From: Yinghuangia seranimata
GTDB taxonomy: Bacteria; Actinomycetota; Actinomycetes; Streptomycetales; Streptomycetaceae
Reading direction: 5' to 3'
NCBI RefSeq assembly: GCF_029953285.1
Contig: NZ_JASAOI010000034.1
Span: forward strand, 1 to 64,000
DNA: 64,000 bases
Below are positions 1-8,570 of this stretch, in pieces (position 1 is the first letter of the stretch; the number at the start of each line of letters is the position of its first letter). The notes below the pieces were generated by a model. The model saw only the letters and a program-made list of their open reading frames with translations, was not told the DNA's origin and made no database searches. Position numbers and translations under genes: made by a program.

Positions 1-72
1 GGGGCCCCGCCCGCCGGGGCGGGGCGGCGGCCGTCCCCCCCCCGTGGGGGGGCCCCCCCGGGGGGCCCCCCG
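1..72. other. G/C-only low-complexity stretch at window start
   Basis: The first 72 bases are almost entirely runs of G and C with no coding signal. The same kind of patch recurs at 874-906, 8571-8667 and 35500-35590. It could be a real GC-rich spacer or poor sequence. I see no gene in it. Confidence 0.7.
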
Positions 73-126
73 CCACTGCCATGTCTCTGCACTTCTCTCG
101 TGTCGTGCTGCGGGGGACGGTGTGGC

Positions 127-357
127 TCAGTGCTGGCCTCGCGAGACCCGGAGCCGGTGGTGTTCACGTGCGATCGCGGTGGCGTGGCCGTGGGCGATGC
201 TGTGCTCGTCCTGGAGCCAGTGGACCCGGTCCTCGAACCGGGAGAAGCACGGGCCGTCGTCGATCTCCCTATACCACTCCGGCAGTTCGCGGCCGGTGAC
301 GGAAGGCACCTTCGCGAGCAGAGCCTGGTGGGTGGCTTCGGAGAAGTGCAAGGACAT
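127..357 (-). CDS. DUF4287-like small protein
   Basis: This is a 76-residue soluble protein beginning MSLHFSEATHQALL. It contains E-W-Y residues near position 28 and a C-terminal WLQDEHSIAHGHATAI segment, which resembles the DUF4287 family (small proteins with a W-x-K/Q-x-EH-x-x-x-HGHA signature). The function of that family is not established. The ATG at 357 is chosen because GGAGG lies five bases upstream; an ATG at 396 in the same frame lacks such a site. It is divergent from the gene at 467. No signal peptide or membrane segment is visible. Confidence 0.65.
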   Translation of the reverse strand: MSLHFSEATHQALLAKVPSVTGRELPEWYREIDDGPCFSRFEDRVHWLQDEHSIAHGHATAIAREHHRLRVSRGQH

Positions 358-466
358 AAGCGCCTCCGGTGAGCGTTCCGTGACCTGAGCGTGCATGACG
401 GGCGAACGGTTGGCAACCGCTGGGAGCGCACCGACCGAAGGGATCACCGAACGGTACGCTCCGGAT

Positions 467-931
467 ATGTCCACCCTCCCCCCTGAGCCGCCCCGGAAAC
501 CGGCTACCCGTGAGTCGGTCGCGGTGGTGGTAGGCCCGGCTGTGCTGGCCCTCGAGGTGCGCAGGCTGGCCGACCGGTTCCGGCATCTGTCGGAGTCGCG
601 GCTGGCCGCGCGCATCGACCCTGACGATCCGTCAGACCCGACGGTGACGCGGGCCGGCGCGGGACTCGCGCTGGCCCGCCGGCTCGCGGAGCTCGGGGAC
701 GCGCCGGAGGGCCTCGAGCCGGGCGACGTCGGGCCGTTCGCGGTCGGCGACCAGATCGCCGTCACCGGGCTCGATCTGGTGGCGCTCCTGGAAACGGAGG
801 AGGCGGCCGAGCGTGGCTCGGCCGCCTCGGTGCTGCTGGAGCAGGCGCTCGGCGCGGTGCGGGAGTTGGCCGCCCGGGGGGGTGCGGGGGGGGGCGGGGG
901 GGGGGTTGTTGCGGGGCGCCGCCCCATGTGA
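467..931 (+). CDS. conserved hypothetical protein, C-terminus uncertain
   Basis: The frame from the ATG at 467 (MSTLPPEPPRKPATRES) gives about 154 residues. It is helical and Ala/Leu/Glu rich with no membrane segment, and I do not recognise a domain. Codon use through about residue 135 is typical of a real GC-rich gene. The last 20 residues are a glycine run encoded by the G tract at 874-906, followed by GRRPM, so the true C-terminus may differ if that tract is miscounted. An in-frame ATG at 395 exists but would add an unconvincing leader. It may be a regulator-type helical protein, but this is not supported by any motif. Confidence 0.55.
   Translation: MSTLPPEPPRKPATRESVAVVVGPAVLALEVRRLADRFRHLSESRLAARIDPDDPSDPTVTRAGAGLALARRLAELGDAPEGLEPGDVGPFAVGDQIAVTGLDLVALLETEEAAERGSAASVLLEQALGAVRELAARGGAGGGGGGVVAGRRPM
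874..906. repeat. poly-G tract within a coding 3' end
   Basis: Runs of G broken only by single T or C bases, ending in GGTTGTTGCGGGG. A similar TTGTTGCGGG-CGCCGCCCC string recurs at about 953-973, so there is a local imperfect duplication. The run length is hard to sequence and decides the reading frame of the upstream gene. Confidence 0.6.
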
Positions 932-979
932 GCGTGTGGGGGCGTGTGGCGGTTTGTTGCGGGCCGCCGCCCCTGCGGG

Positions 980-1717
980 TCAGGCCGCGGGGCGGGCGTA
1001 CACGCGGTCGGCGAGCATGTAGGCGGTCGCCTCGTGGACCTGGAAGGTCAGCGCGCGGCCGCCGCCGACCTCGGAGGCGCCGAGCAGGCGCACGTCCTGG
1101 TCCTGCCCCAGCGCGGCCTCGATGAGCGCGGCGACCTCGGCGTCGGCCGGCATGACGACGATCGAGCCGCCGTCGGCGAAGTCGAAGACGTCCAGGCCGC
1201 CCGCGGTGCCCGAGCGCAGGCCGGTGACGGCCGTGCCGCGGGCCGCGACGCCGAGCAGGTGGGCGCCGGTCAGGTGCGCCGGGAGCATGGGCGCCAGGCC
1301 CTGCGAGGGGTGCGGGGTGGTGGAGCGCAGCGGCGGCATCGCGGCGGTGTCGGGGCGCACCTCGTAGCCGTCGCGGGCGCTGTGCGGGTCGGCGGCCTCG
1401 GTCACCTCGGCCAGGTCGGCCGCGTCGGCCACCTCGGCCGCGGCCTCGGCGAACGTGTCGGCCTCGCCCTCGGCGGGCGTGGAGGCGAGCTTCGCGAGCG
1501 CGGGGTCCTGCCGGGGTATGCGCGGCGCGGGGACCTCGGTGAACGACCGGTCGGCGGCGCTGCCCCGCTCGGGCTCGAAGAGCGCGGTCATGAACTCCTC
1601 GTCCCAGAGCTCGGCCGCGCGGCGCTCGTCGCGGGCCCGCTGGGCGCGGCGCACCACGAGGGTGACGCCGGCGGTGCAGGCGGCGGCGATCAGGGCGGGG
1701 ACAACGTACGACGACAT
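980..1717 (-). CDS. single-pass membrane protein of unknown function
   Basis: The product is 245 residues. It starts MSSYVVPALIAAACTAGVTLVV, an N-terminal membrane anchor, followed by a basic stretch (RRAQRARDERR) that fixes the rest in the cytoplasm. Residues 30-130 are acidic and low in complexity. The C-terminal 110 residues look like a compact alpha/beta domain (GGLDVFDFADGGSIVVMPADAEVAAL). No catalytic motif is visible and I do not recognise the family. Start at 1717 places the anchor at the extreme N-terminus; upstream in-frame codons add an unlikely proline-rich leader. It lies downstream of the thiolase, beyond a strong hairpin. Confidence 0.7.
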   Translation of the reverse strand: MSSYVVPALIAAACTAGVTLVVRRAQRARDERRAAELWDEEFMTALFEPERGSAADRSFTEVPAPRIPRQDPALAKLASTPAEGEADTFAEAAAEVADAADLAEVTEAADPHSARDGYEVRPDTAAMPPLRSTTPHPSQGLAPMLPAHLTGAHLLGVAARGTAVTGLRSGTAGGLDVFDFADGGSIVVMPADAEVAALIEAALGQDQDVRLLGASEVGGGRALTFQVHEATAYMLADRVYARPAA

Positions 1718-1907
1718 GGCGAACCAGGACCCTTCGCAGACGTGGGAATCAGGGGCTCCGCCCAGGAGGAAGTGGTGCAGGTGTCCGGGGGAGTGCTTCC
1801 AGCCTCTCCGATTGCGGGTGGTCTGCGGCAGGGTGTGACGTCCTGTCCCTTTCGGGACCTTCGGCGTAGGCCGGACGGGTGACGCAGCCTTCCCGGGTCC
1901 GGACGCG

Positions 1908-1949
1908 CCGAAACCCACCTGGGAAATGTGCAGCTCAGGTGGGTTTCGG
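1908..1949 (-). terminator. hairpin downstream of thiolase
   Basis: A 14-bp perfect inverted repeat (CCGAAACCCACCTG and its complement) with a 14-base loop. It lies about 90 bases past the thiolase stop and upstream of the next minus-strand gene. The 320-bp interval 1718-2039 contains no other feature I can support. Confidence 0.6.
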
Positions 1950-2039
1950 GCGTTCCGCGTAACAAATCCGTTTCGGGACCTTTGGTCTACGTGCGTAGAC
2001 CCCTGGTTCCCCGGGAGATCTCCCGGTCGGGCCCGGTGC

Positions 2040-3269
2040 TCAGCTCAGGCGCTCCAGCACCATCGCCATGCCCATGCCGCCGCCGACGCACATGGTCTCC
2101 AGACCCCACTGCTTGTCGTGCCACTGGAGCGAGTTGATCAGCGTGCTGGTGATGCGCGCGCCGGTCATGCCGAACGGGTGGCCGATCGCGATGGCGCCGC
2201 CGTTGACGTTGACCTTGTCCAGGTCCAGGCCCAGGTCCTGATACGACGGGATCACCTGCGCCGCGAAGGCCTCGTTGATCTCCGCCAGGTCGATGTCGGC
2301 CGCGGTCAGGCCGGCGCGCTGGAGGGCGACCTTGCTGGCCTCGTACGGGCCGTAGCCCATGATCTCGGGGGACAGGCCGGTCACCGCGGTCGAGACGATG
2401 CGGGCCAGCGGCGTGAGGCCCAGCTCGCGCGCCTTGGTGTCGGACATGACGACCACGGCCGCGGCGCCGTCGTTCAGCGCGCAGCAGTTGCCCGCCGTGA
2501 CCGTGCCGTCGGGGCGGAACACCGGCTTGAGCTGCGACACGGCCTCCAGCGTGACGCCGGCGCGCGGGCCGTCGTCCTTGCTGACCACGGTTCCGTCGGG
2601 CAGCGTGACCGGGGTTATGTCCTTGGCCCAGAAGCCGCTGGCGATGGCGGCCTCGGTCAGGTTCTGCGAGCGCACGCCGAACGCGTCCTGCTCGGCGCGG
2701 CTGATGCCCTTGAGCTGCGCGAGGTTCTCGGCGGTCTGGCCCATCGCGATGTAGACGTCCGGCAGGATGCCGTCCTCGCGCGGGTCGTTCCACGGGTCCT
2801 TCGCCGTGCCGACCTCGGCGCGGTGCGCGCTGCGCTGGCGGGCGTCGTCGAACAGCGGGTTCTTGGTGTCCGGGATCGAGTCGCTGTTGCCCTTGGTGTG
2901 GGTGCTGGAGACGACCTCGACGCCGGCCGAGATGAAGACGTCGCCCTCGCCCGCCTTGATCGCGTGCAGCGCCATGCGGGTGGTCTGCAGCGACGACGAG
3001 CAGTAGCGGGTGATCGTGGTGCCCGGCAGGTGGTCCATGCCGAGCAGGACCGCGATGTTGCGGCCCATGTTGTTGCCCTGCTCGCCACCGGGGAGGCCGC
3101 AGCCGAGCATCAGGTCGTCGATGTCGCGCGGGTCGAGCGAGGGCACCTTGTCCAGCGCGGCCCGGACCATCTGGACGGTCAGGTCGTCGGGGCGGATGTC
3201 CTTCAGCGAGCCCTTGAACGCACGGCCGATCGGCGAGCGCGCGGTGGCGACGATGACTGCTTCGGGCAT
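2040..3269 (-). CDS. fadA: acetyl-CoA C-acyltransferase (thiolase)
   Basis: This is a 409-residue thiolase of full family length. It catalyses thiolytic cleavage of 3-ketoacyl-CoA, or the reverse condensation, in the cytoplasm. The acyl-accepting cysteine is C90 in RYCSSSLQT, the GHP motif histidine is H364 in GHPFGMTGAR and the second active cysteine is C394 in CVGGGMG; NEAFAAQ is also present. The ATG at 3269 has AAGGAG six bases upstream. No fadB partner is adjacent, so it is not in a standard fadAB operon. A beta-oxidation role is inferred from its resemblance to FadA/FadI-type enzymes; a biosynthetic acetoacetyl-CoA thiolase cannot be excluded. Confidence 0.92.
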   Translation of the reverse strand: MPEAVIVATARSPIGRAFKGSLKDIRPDDLTVQMVRAALDKVPSLDPRDIDDLMLGCGLPGGEQGNNMGRNIAVLLGMDHLPGTTITRYCSSSLQTTRMALHAIKAGEGDVFISAGVEVVSSTHTKGNSDSIPDTKNPLFDDARQRSAHRAEVGTAKDPWNDPREDGILPDVYIAMGQTAENLAQLKGISRAEQDAFGVRSQNLTEAAIASGFWAKDITPVTLPDGTVVSKDDGPRAGVTLEAVSQLKPVFRPDGTVTAGNCCALNDGAAAVVVMSDTKARELGLTPLARIVSTAVTGLSPEIMGYGPYEASKVALQRAGLTAADIDLAEINEAFAAQVIPSYQDLGLDLDKVNVNGGAIAIGHPFGMTGARITSTLINSLQWHDKQWGLETMCVGGGMGMAMVLERLS

Positions 3270-3411
3270 GGACTACTCCTTGGCCGTCGGTACGAGGACA
3301 GGGGAGGTCTCTCGTCTGAGCTGAAGCTACTTCCTGGTAGTCACGGAGGCCATGGGCTGGTGGAGATCACCGGTGCGATCTCCCCCACGTCCGACCTGAC
3401 GGCCAGTCAGA

Positions 3412-4497
3412 TCAGCTTACTCGGCCGGTGCGCGCGGCCTCGGCCCGCTCCTCGTCCGGGCCCGCGGCGGGGGAGTCCCCGTCCGCGGGCTGCTCCTCGC
3501 CGGGCGCGCCCTGCCCCGGCGTGGGCGCCGGGATGCGCTGCCGGCGCCGGTGCCGCAGCAGCGCCCAACGACCCCGGGGCCCGCGCTCGCTGCCCGCCAC
3601 CTGCGTACCGGCGACCTCGGTGCCGCCCTCCTCGACCGCCTCGACGGCCGCCACCGCGACCGGCAGCACGCCCTCGCCGCGGAAGCTGTCCGGGCGCTCC
3701 TCGTCCAGCGGCCACAGGTCCAGCGCGGCGCACACCGACGGCAGGAGGGCCATCGCGGCCGTCGAGTACCCCTCCTCCGACGGGTGGAAGCGGTCCGGGC
3801 CGAACAGGTCGCCCGGCCGCGCCGCGAACTCCGGGCCGAGCAGCGCGCCGATCGACACCGTACGGCCGCCCGCCTCGACCACCGCGATGGTCTGCGCGGC
3901 GGCCAGGCTGCGGCTCCACTGCCGGGCCAGATAACGCAGCGGCTGCGCGATCGGCTCGATCGTGCCCAGGTCCGGGCACGTCCCCACGACCACCTCGCAG
4001 CCCGACGCGATCAGCCGCCGCGTGGCCTGCTCCAGGCGGCGCACCGAATCCGCCGGACGCACCTGGTGCGTCACGTCGTTGGCGCCCACCATGATCATCG
4101 CGACGTCCGGCTCGGCGGCCAGCGCGAGCGTCACCTGCCGCTCCAGATCGCCCGACTGCGCACCGGACTTCGCGACGTTCGTCAGATGCACCGGGCGCTC
4201 CGCGACCGCGGCCAGACCGCACGCGAGCAGCGCGCCGGGCGTACGCATCGGGTCCGCGACGCCGAGGCCCGCGGCCGACGAGTCCCCTATCACCGCGAGC
4301 CGGATCAGGTCGCCGGGCAGGTCGCCGTACACGCCGTCCGCCGTGGGCGGTTCGCCGTCCGGCTCTCCGACGGTGCGGCGCGCGATCTTCGCCTCGGTGT
4401 AGAGCACCGCGGCGAGCGCGCCGGTCAGCAGGCCCACCCCGCCTCCGCCGAACGCGGCGGCCGCGGCGATCCGCCGCGCCGTCCTCGTCCGGATCAT
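3412..4497 (-). CDS. SGNH/GDSL-family hydrolase, membrane-anchored
   Basis: A 361-residue protein with an N-terminal hydrophobic segment at about 10-35, then an SGNH hydrolase fold. The nucleophile is S73 in VIGDSSAAGLG, the block III asparagine is N140 in VGANDV, and the block V Asp-His pair is D235 and H238 in GPDRFHPSEEGY. These give a complete catalytic set for an esterase/lipase-type enzyme. The C-terminal 100 residues are low-complexity and charged. The arginine-rich N-terminus followed by the hydrophobic stretch suggests export or anchoring. The substrate is unknown. It lies upstream of the thiolase on the same strand with a 142-bp gap. Confidence 0.85.
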   Translation of the reverse strand: MIRTRTARRIAAAAAFGGGGVGLLTGALAAVLYTEAKIARRTVGEPDGEPPTADGVYGDLPGDLIRLAVIGDSSAAGLGVADPMRTPGALLACGLAAVAERPVHLTNVAKSGAQSGDLERQVTLALAAEPDVAMIMVGANDVTHQVRPADSVRRLEQATRRLIASGCEVVVGTCPDLGTIEPIAQPLRYLARQWSRSLAAAQTIAVVEAGGRTVSIGALLGPEFAARPGDLFGPDRFHPSEEGYSTAAMALLPSVCAALDLWPLDEERPDSFRGEGVLPVAVAAVEAVEEGGTEVAGTQVAGSERGPRGRWALLRHRRRQRIPAPTPGQGAPGEEQPADGDSPAAGPDEERAEAARTGRVS

Positions 4498-4783
4498 CGG
4501 CGCGGCCCGGTGCTCGTGGTCGCCGAGTCGGACATCCGGGCTCCCCTCGTGTCTGCCGCCCTTGTCGCGGGTGTACCGCGCGCGCGTTGCCGTACGCCGA
4601 ACCCCGGGTGAAGCTTCGGCATCCCGCGCTCCGACCCTAACCGACCGTTAAGACGACCCATTCCCAGCGCAAGCCAAGGGCCGCACGGTCCGGGATATTT
4701 CGGCCTATGTTTCGTCCTAAGGTGTCCGTTGACCGGTCACCCCGGTCACTCTGGCGGACCAGGCAAGGACGCGAAGGAGCCCC

Positions 4784-6163
4784 GTGCGTTACGTCGACTC
4801 GATGCTCGACCTGATCGGCAACACCCCGCTCGTCAGGCTGACCAGCGTCACCCAAGGCCTGCAGGCGACGGTGCTCGCCAAGGTCGAGTACTTCAACCCG
4901 GGCGGCTCGGTCAAGGACCGCATCGCGGTCCGCATGGTCGACGCCGCCGAGGCCTCCGGACAGCTCAAGCCCGGCGGCGTCATCGTCGAACCGACCTCCG
5001 GCAACACCGGCGTCGGCCTGGCGATGGTCGCGCAGCAGCGCGGCTACCGGTGCATCTTCGTCTGCCCGGACAAGGTCAGCACCGACAAGATCAACGTGCT
5101 GCGGGCCTACGGCGCCGACGTCGTGGTCTGCCCCACGGCGGTCGACCCGGCCCACCCCGACTCGTACTACAACGTGTCGGACCGCCTGGTGCGCGAGACG
5201 CCCGGCGCGTGGAAGCCCGACCAGTACTCCAACCCGAACAACCCCGAGTCGCACTACGTCGGCACCGGGCCCGAGCTGTGGGAGCAGACCGACGGGCGCA
5301 TCACGCACTTCGTCGCGGGCGTCGGCACCGGCGGCACCATCAGCGGCACCGGCCGGTTCCTCAAGGAGGTCTCCGGCGGCAAGGTGAAGGTGATCGGCGC
5401 CGACCCCGAGGGATCGGTCTACTCCGGCGGCAGCGGCCGCCCGTACCTCGTCGAGGGCGTCGGCGAGGACTTCTGGCCGACCGCCTACGACCCGGACGTC
5501 GCCGACGAGATCATCGCCGTCTCCGACCGCGACTCGTTCCTCATGACCCGCCGCCTCGCCCGCGAGGAGGGCCTCCTCGTCGGCGGCTCCTGCGGCATGG
5601 CCGTCGCCGCCGCGCTGCGCGCCGCCGAATCGCTCGGCCCGGACGACGTCGTCGTCGTCCTGCTCCCCGACTCGGGCCGCGGCTACCTCTCCAAGATCTT
5701 CAACGACGAGTGGATGGCCGACCACGGCTTCCTGGAGGCCGGCCCCGGCGAGGCCAAGGTCGCCGACGTGCTCTCCCGCAAGCAGGGCGACCTGCCCGCT
5801 CTCGTGCACGTGCACCCCGACGAGACCGTCGGCGAGGCCATCGGCATCCTCCGCGAGTTCGGCGTCAGCCAGATGCCCGTCGTCAAGCCCGGCGCCGGCC
5901 ACCCCGACGTGATGGCCGCCGAGGTCGTCGGCAAGATCGCCGAACGCGACCTCCTCGACGCCCTCGTCTCCGGCCGCGCCGGCTCCGACGACCCGCTGGA
6001 AAAGCACATGTCCACCCCGATGCCGGTCGTCGGCTCCGGCGAATCCGTCGCCCGCCTCGCCGCCGTCCTCGAATCCGCCGACGCCGCCCTCGTCCTCGTC
6101 GACGGCAAGCCTCAGGGCGTCGTCACCCGCCAGGACCTCCTGGGCCACCTGGCCGCCGGCTGA
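4784..6163 (+). CDS. cbs: cystathionine beta-synthase
   Basis: This 459-residue PLP enzyme condenses serine with homocysteine to cystathionine, the first step of reverse transsulfuration. The PLP lysine is K44 in GGSVKDRIA, and the phosphate/substrate loop SGNTGVG follows near residue 73. The C-terminal 125 residues form a pair of CBS domains, the usual regulatory module. The GTG at 4784 is preceded by AAGGAG and starts the conserved MRYVDSMLDLIGNTPLVRL. An O-acetylserine sulfhydrylase role is less likely given the CBS domains. A cystathionine gamma-synthase/lyase gene lies at 16992, so both transsulfuration enzymes are present but not linked. Confidence 0.93.
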   Translation: MRYVDSMLDLIGNTPLVRLTSVTQGLQATVLAKVEYFNPGGSVKDRIAVRMVDAAEASGQLKPGGVIVEPTSGNTGVGLAMVAQQRGYRCIFVCPDKVSTDKINVLRAYGADVVVCPTAVDPAHPDSYYNVSDRLVRETPGAWKPDQYSNPNNPESHYVGTGPELWEQTDGRITHFVAGVGTGGTISGTGRFLKEVSGGKVKVIGADPEGSVYSGGSGRPYLVEGVGEDFWPTAYDPDVADEIIAVSDRDSFLMTRRLAREEGLLVGGSCGMAVAAALRAAESLGPDDVVVVLLPDSGRGYLSKIFNDEWMADHGFLEAGPGEAKVADVLSRKQGDLPALVHVHPDETVGEAIGILREFGVSQMPVVKPGAGHPDVMAAEVVGKIAERDLLDALVSGRAGSDDPLEKHMSTPMPVVGSGESVARLAAVLESADAALVLVDGKPQGVVTRQDLLGHLAAG

Positions 6164-6180
6164 CGCACTCGGGACGCCAC

Positions 6181-6214
6181 GCGCCCGCCTGCCCGTCTTT
6201 GGGCAGGCGGGCGC
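6181..6214 (+). terminator. terminator after cystathionine beta-synthase
   Basis: A 14-bp perfect stem (GCGCCCGCCTGCCC) with a six-base loop GTCTTT, starting 17 bases past the stop codon. Confidence 0.8.
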
Positions 6215-6330
6215 GCCCACCGACGCCCCGAGGCGCACCCAACCGCGCCACGGGGCCATGAACTGATCTCGGGCTCGCTGGAGGCTTTCGCCTGACGGCA
6301 AGCGGTGCGCGCCCCATCCCCGCCGCGCAG

Positions 6331-6396
6331 GCCGCGGTGCTTCGCGCGCGGCGGTGTGGGTGGGCCGCGGTGCTTCGCACGCGGCGGTGTGGGGCG
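6331..6396. repeat. two tandem copies of a 33-bp GC-rich unit
   Basis: GCCGCGGTGCTTCGC begins copy one at 6331 and copy two at 6364. The units differ at only a few positions, and each can fold through its CCGCG and CGCGG arms. They sit in the 388-bp non-coding gap between cbs and the ACT-GNAT gene. Confidence 0.7.
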
Positions 6397-6551
6397 TAGT
6401 TCGTCGCGTTGGGCGTTCCGGCGCGGGTGAGATCTGGTTCTTACACGGTTCGCCGTCTCCGAGTCGTCGGGACACGTCGGCGTAGCCCCCGCGTAACACG
6501 GTCGGGGGAGGGTTGATCACGTGCCAGTCCACGCACGGAGGTGATCAGCAC

Positions 6552-7610
6552 ATGGCGCTGTGGCGTGTCCGCGCCCAGGTCGCGGACGATCCAGGTCGGC
6601 TCGCTCGGTTGGCGGCGGTTTTGGCGGGGCTCGACGCGAACGTGCTCGGGCTCAACGTCCAGGCGTGCGAGGGCGGTCCGGTCGACGAGTTCTTCGTGCA
6701 CGCGGGCGCCGCGGTGACCGGGGCGCAGCTCACCGCCGGGCTGGTCGCGGCCGGTGGGCGCAGGGTGGTCGCGGTGCCGGCCGACGCGCACGAGCTCGTG
6801 GACGGGCCCACGCGGGCGCTCGTGCTGGCTGCCCATCTGCGGGACCACCCCGAGGCGTTGCCCCAGGCGCTCACCGAACTGCTCGGCGCGAGCGAGGCGT
6901 CCTGGGTCGACCCCGACGCGTCGCTCACCGGCGTGTACACCGACGACCGCGACGTGCTGTACGTGCCGGTCCTCGACGGCCGCGCCGTGCGCGTCGTACG
7001 GCCCGGCATGCCGTTCACCATGACCGAGTCGGCCCGCGCCGCCGCCCTCGCCAGGATCCCCGCGCAGGCGCCGCTGCCGCCGCCCGCGTCGACCGGGACG
7101 TGGCTGCTGCTGCGCGACGGCACCGAGGTGCTGGTGCGTCCCGGCCGTGCCGACGACGTCGAGTCGGTGCAGCTGATGCACGACCGGTGCTCGCCCGAGA
7201 GCCGTCGGCTGCGCTACTTCACGTCCATCCCGCGCCTGCCGCGCGCCGCCGTCGAACGCCTGCTCGTGCCCCGGGCCGGCGTCACGCTCGTCGCGGTGCG
7301 TCCCGACGGCGGCATCGCCGCGGTCGGCTCGCTGCTGCACACCCAGGACCCCGGCTGCGGCGAGCTCGCCCTGCTCGTCGAGGACGGCTGGCAGGGCCGC
7401 GGCCTCGGTACCGCGCTGCTGCGCCGCCTCGGCACGATCGCGCAGGCCCGCGGCATGGCGGAGCTGCGTGCGCACGTGCTGCCGGGCAACCGGCGCATGC
7501 TCGGGCTGTTCGACCGCGCGGGGCTGAGCGGGCAGCGGATGTTCGAGGACGGTGTGGTGCTGGTCAGCGTCCCGGTGGTGCCGAGCGCGCTGCCCGGGCG
7601 GTGCGCCTAG
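6552..7610 (+). CDS. ACT domain-GNAT acetyltransferase fusion
   Basis: The protein is 352 residues. The first 80 residues (MALWRVRAQVADDPGRLARLAAVLAGLDANV) form an ACT-type ligand-binding domain. After a linker, residues from about 195 form a GNAT acetyltransferase with the acetyl-CoA loop GWQGRGLGTALLRR. The arrangement suggests an N-acetyltransferase controlled by an amino acid. The ATG at 6552 follows a near-perfect ribosome site (GGAGGTGATC). It sits after cbs, separated by a terminator, so co-transcription is unlikely. The substrate is unknown; protein lysine acetylation regulated by amino acids is one possibility, by analogy with known actinobacterial ACT-GNAT enzymes. Confidence 0.8.
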   Translation: MALWRVRAQVADDPGRLARLAAVLAGLDANVLGLNVQACEGGPVDEFFVHAGAAVTGAQLTAGLVAAGGRRVVAVPADAHELVDGPTRALVLAAHLRDHPEALPQALTELLGASEASWVDPDASLTGVYTDDRDVLYVPVLDGRAVRVVRPGMPFTMTESARAAALARIPAQAPLPPPASTGTWLLLRDGTEVLVRPGRADDVESVQLMHDRCSPESRRLRYFTSIPRLPRAAVERLLVPRAGVTLVAVRPDGGIAAVGSLLHTQDPGCGELALLVEDGWQGRGLGTALLRRLGTIAQARGMAELRAHVLPGNRRMLGLFDRAGLSGQRMFEDGVVLVSVPVVPSALPGRCA

Positions 7611-7643
7611 CCGGGCGCGGTGCGGTCACGCCGGCCGGGCCCC

Positions 7644-7695
7644 GGGCCCATCCGGGTCCTCCCAGGGCTCAGGCCCCGGACCCGGATGCGGGCCC
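7644..7695 (+). terminator. long hairpin after the ACT-GNAT gene
   Basis: GGGCCCATCCGGGTCC pairs with GGACCCGGATGCGGGCCC, with a two-base bulge and an 18-base loop. It starts 34 bases past the stop. Confidence 0.6.
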
Positions 7696-7825
7696 GTGCA
7701 CGGGCCTTGCACGGCCGTCCGACCCGCACGTTCGTGGGATGTTCGCCCGGTGTCCGACCCGTCGGGACGCCGGTCGGCGCGTCACCCGGAAGGTCCCCCG
7801 CTCCGCGCCACTAGGCTCTGCTGCC

Positions 7826-8146
7826 ATGGACACCGCACCTGTTTCCGATAACCCCCAGTTCATCCGGCTCAGCCTGGACATCGTGCTGGAGGTCACCGAC
7901 GAGGGCGCCCTGCGTGCGGCGGCCCTCGAGGCCGTCAAGGGCGACGACGACCTGACCGCCGAGGAGCGCGCGGACGCCGTCGCGGCGATCGACGCGGACC
8001 TGGCCGAGTCGGTCTCGTACCTGATCGACCCGTTCAGCCTGGTCGCGGACGTGCCGGGCACGGAGCTGAGCGAGGCCGGCTGGCAGTCCGAGGGCGCCGA
8101 GTACGCGCCCGACGACGAGGAGGAGCTCGACGAGGACGACGCCTGA
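7826..8146 (+). CDS. small acidic protein of unknown function
   Basis: A 106-residue cytoplasmic protein beginning MDTAPVSDNPQFIRLSLDIV. It is strongly acidic and ends in an Asp/Glu run (DDEEELDEDDA). The middle contains a regular helical region (LRAAALEAVKGDDDLTAEER). No domain with known function is recognised. The ATG at 7826 opens the region with good codon use. It has no obvious operon partner; the chaplin gene follows after 119 bp. Confidence 0.6.
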   Translation: MDTAPVSDNPQFIRLSLDIVLEVTDEGALRAAALEAVKGDDDLTAEERADAVAAIDADLAESVSYLIDPFSLVADVPGTELSEAGWQSEGAEYAPDDEEELDEDDA

Positions 8147-8265
8147 GCCGTTACGGTGTCGGCTCCCAACGAGTGAATCCCGGCGGCGGGCGTTGCCCCG
8201 CGTCGACGTCCTTCGTTGTCCCCAGTGCCGCGCGGGTTCGCGCGGCACTGTGACATGGAGGATCA

Positions 8266-8508
8266 ATGAACACGGTCAAGAAGGCGGTCTTCGTTTCCGC
8301 CGCCGCCACCGGTCTCCTGGCCGCGGGCATGGGCGCCGCATTCGCCAGCGCCGACGCCGACGGTGCCGCCACGGGTTCGCCCGGCGTCATCTCCGGCAAC
8401 GTCGTCCAGGTTCCGGTGCACGTGCCGGTCAACGTTTGCGGCAACACCGTGAACGTGATCGGTCTGCTGAACCCCGCGTTCGGCAACACCTGCATCAACC
8501 ACGGCTGA
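8266..8508 (+). CDS. short chaplin, secreted surface-active protein
   Basis: An 80-residue secreted protein with an N-terminal signal peptide (VKKAVFVSAAATGLLAAGMGAAFA) and one chaplin domain. The domain shows the family pattern GVISGNVVQVPVHVPVNVCGNTVNVIGLLNPAFGN split by two cysteines at C57 and C75. Chaplins assemble into amyloid-like fibrils on aerial hyphae and spores, lowering water surface tension. No LPXTG sorting motif is present, so this is a short chaplin. The ATG at 8266 has GGAGG seven bases upstream. It is the strongest taxonomic marker in the window for a sporulating streptomycete-type organism. Confidence 0.93.
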   Translation: MNTVKKAVFVSAAATGLLAAGMGAAFASADADGAATGSPGVISGNVVQVPVHVPVNVCGNTVNVIGLLNPAFGNTCINHG

Positions 8509-8570
8509 CGCAGCCGACGCAGTACCGCCGGTTCGCGCCGGTTCTCTGGTCGCTCAGACCAAACGCGTGC

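Noticed and set aside
1926-4094. A 722-codon plus-strand frame across the thiolase
   Set aside because: Antisense to the thiolase and the SGNH hydrolase, with arginine/proline-rich low-complexity sequence.
4637-6532. A 631-codon minus-strand frame opposite cystathionine beta-synthase
   Set aside because: Composition is repetitive Gly/Asp/Val from mirrored codons; the plus strand has a complete enzyme.
6164-6551. Tandem 33-bp repeats as a CRISPR array
   Set aside because: Only two adjacent copies with no spacers and no cas genes in the window.
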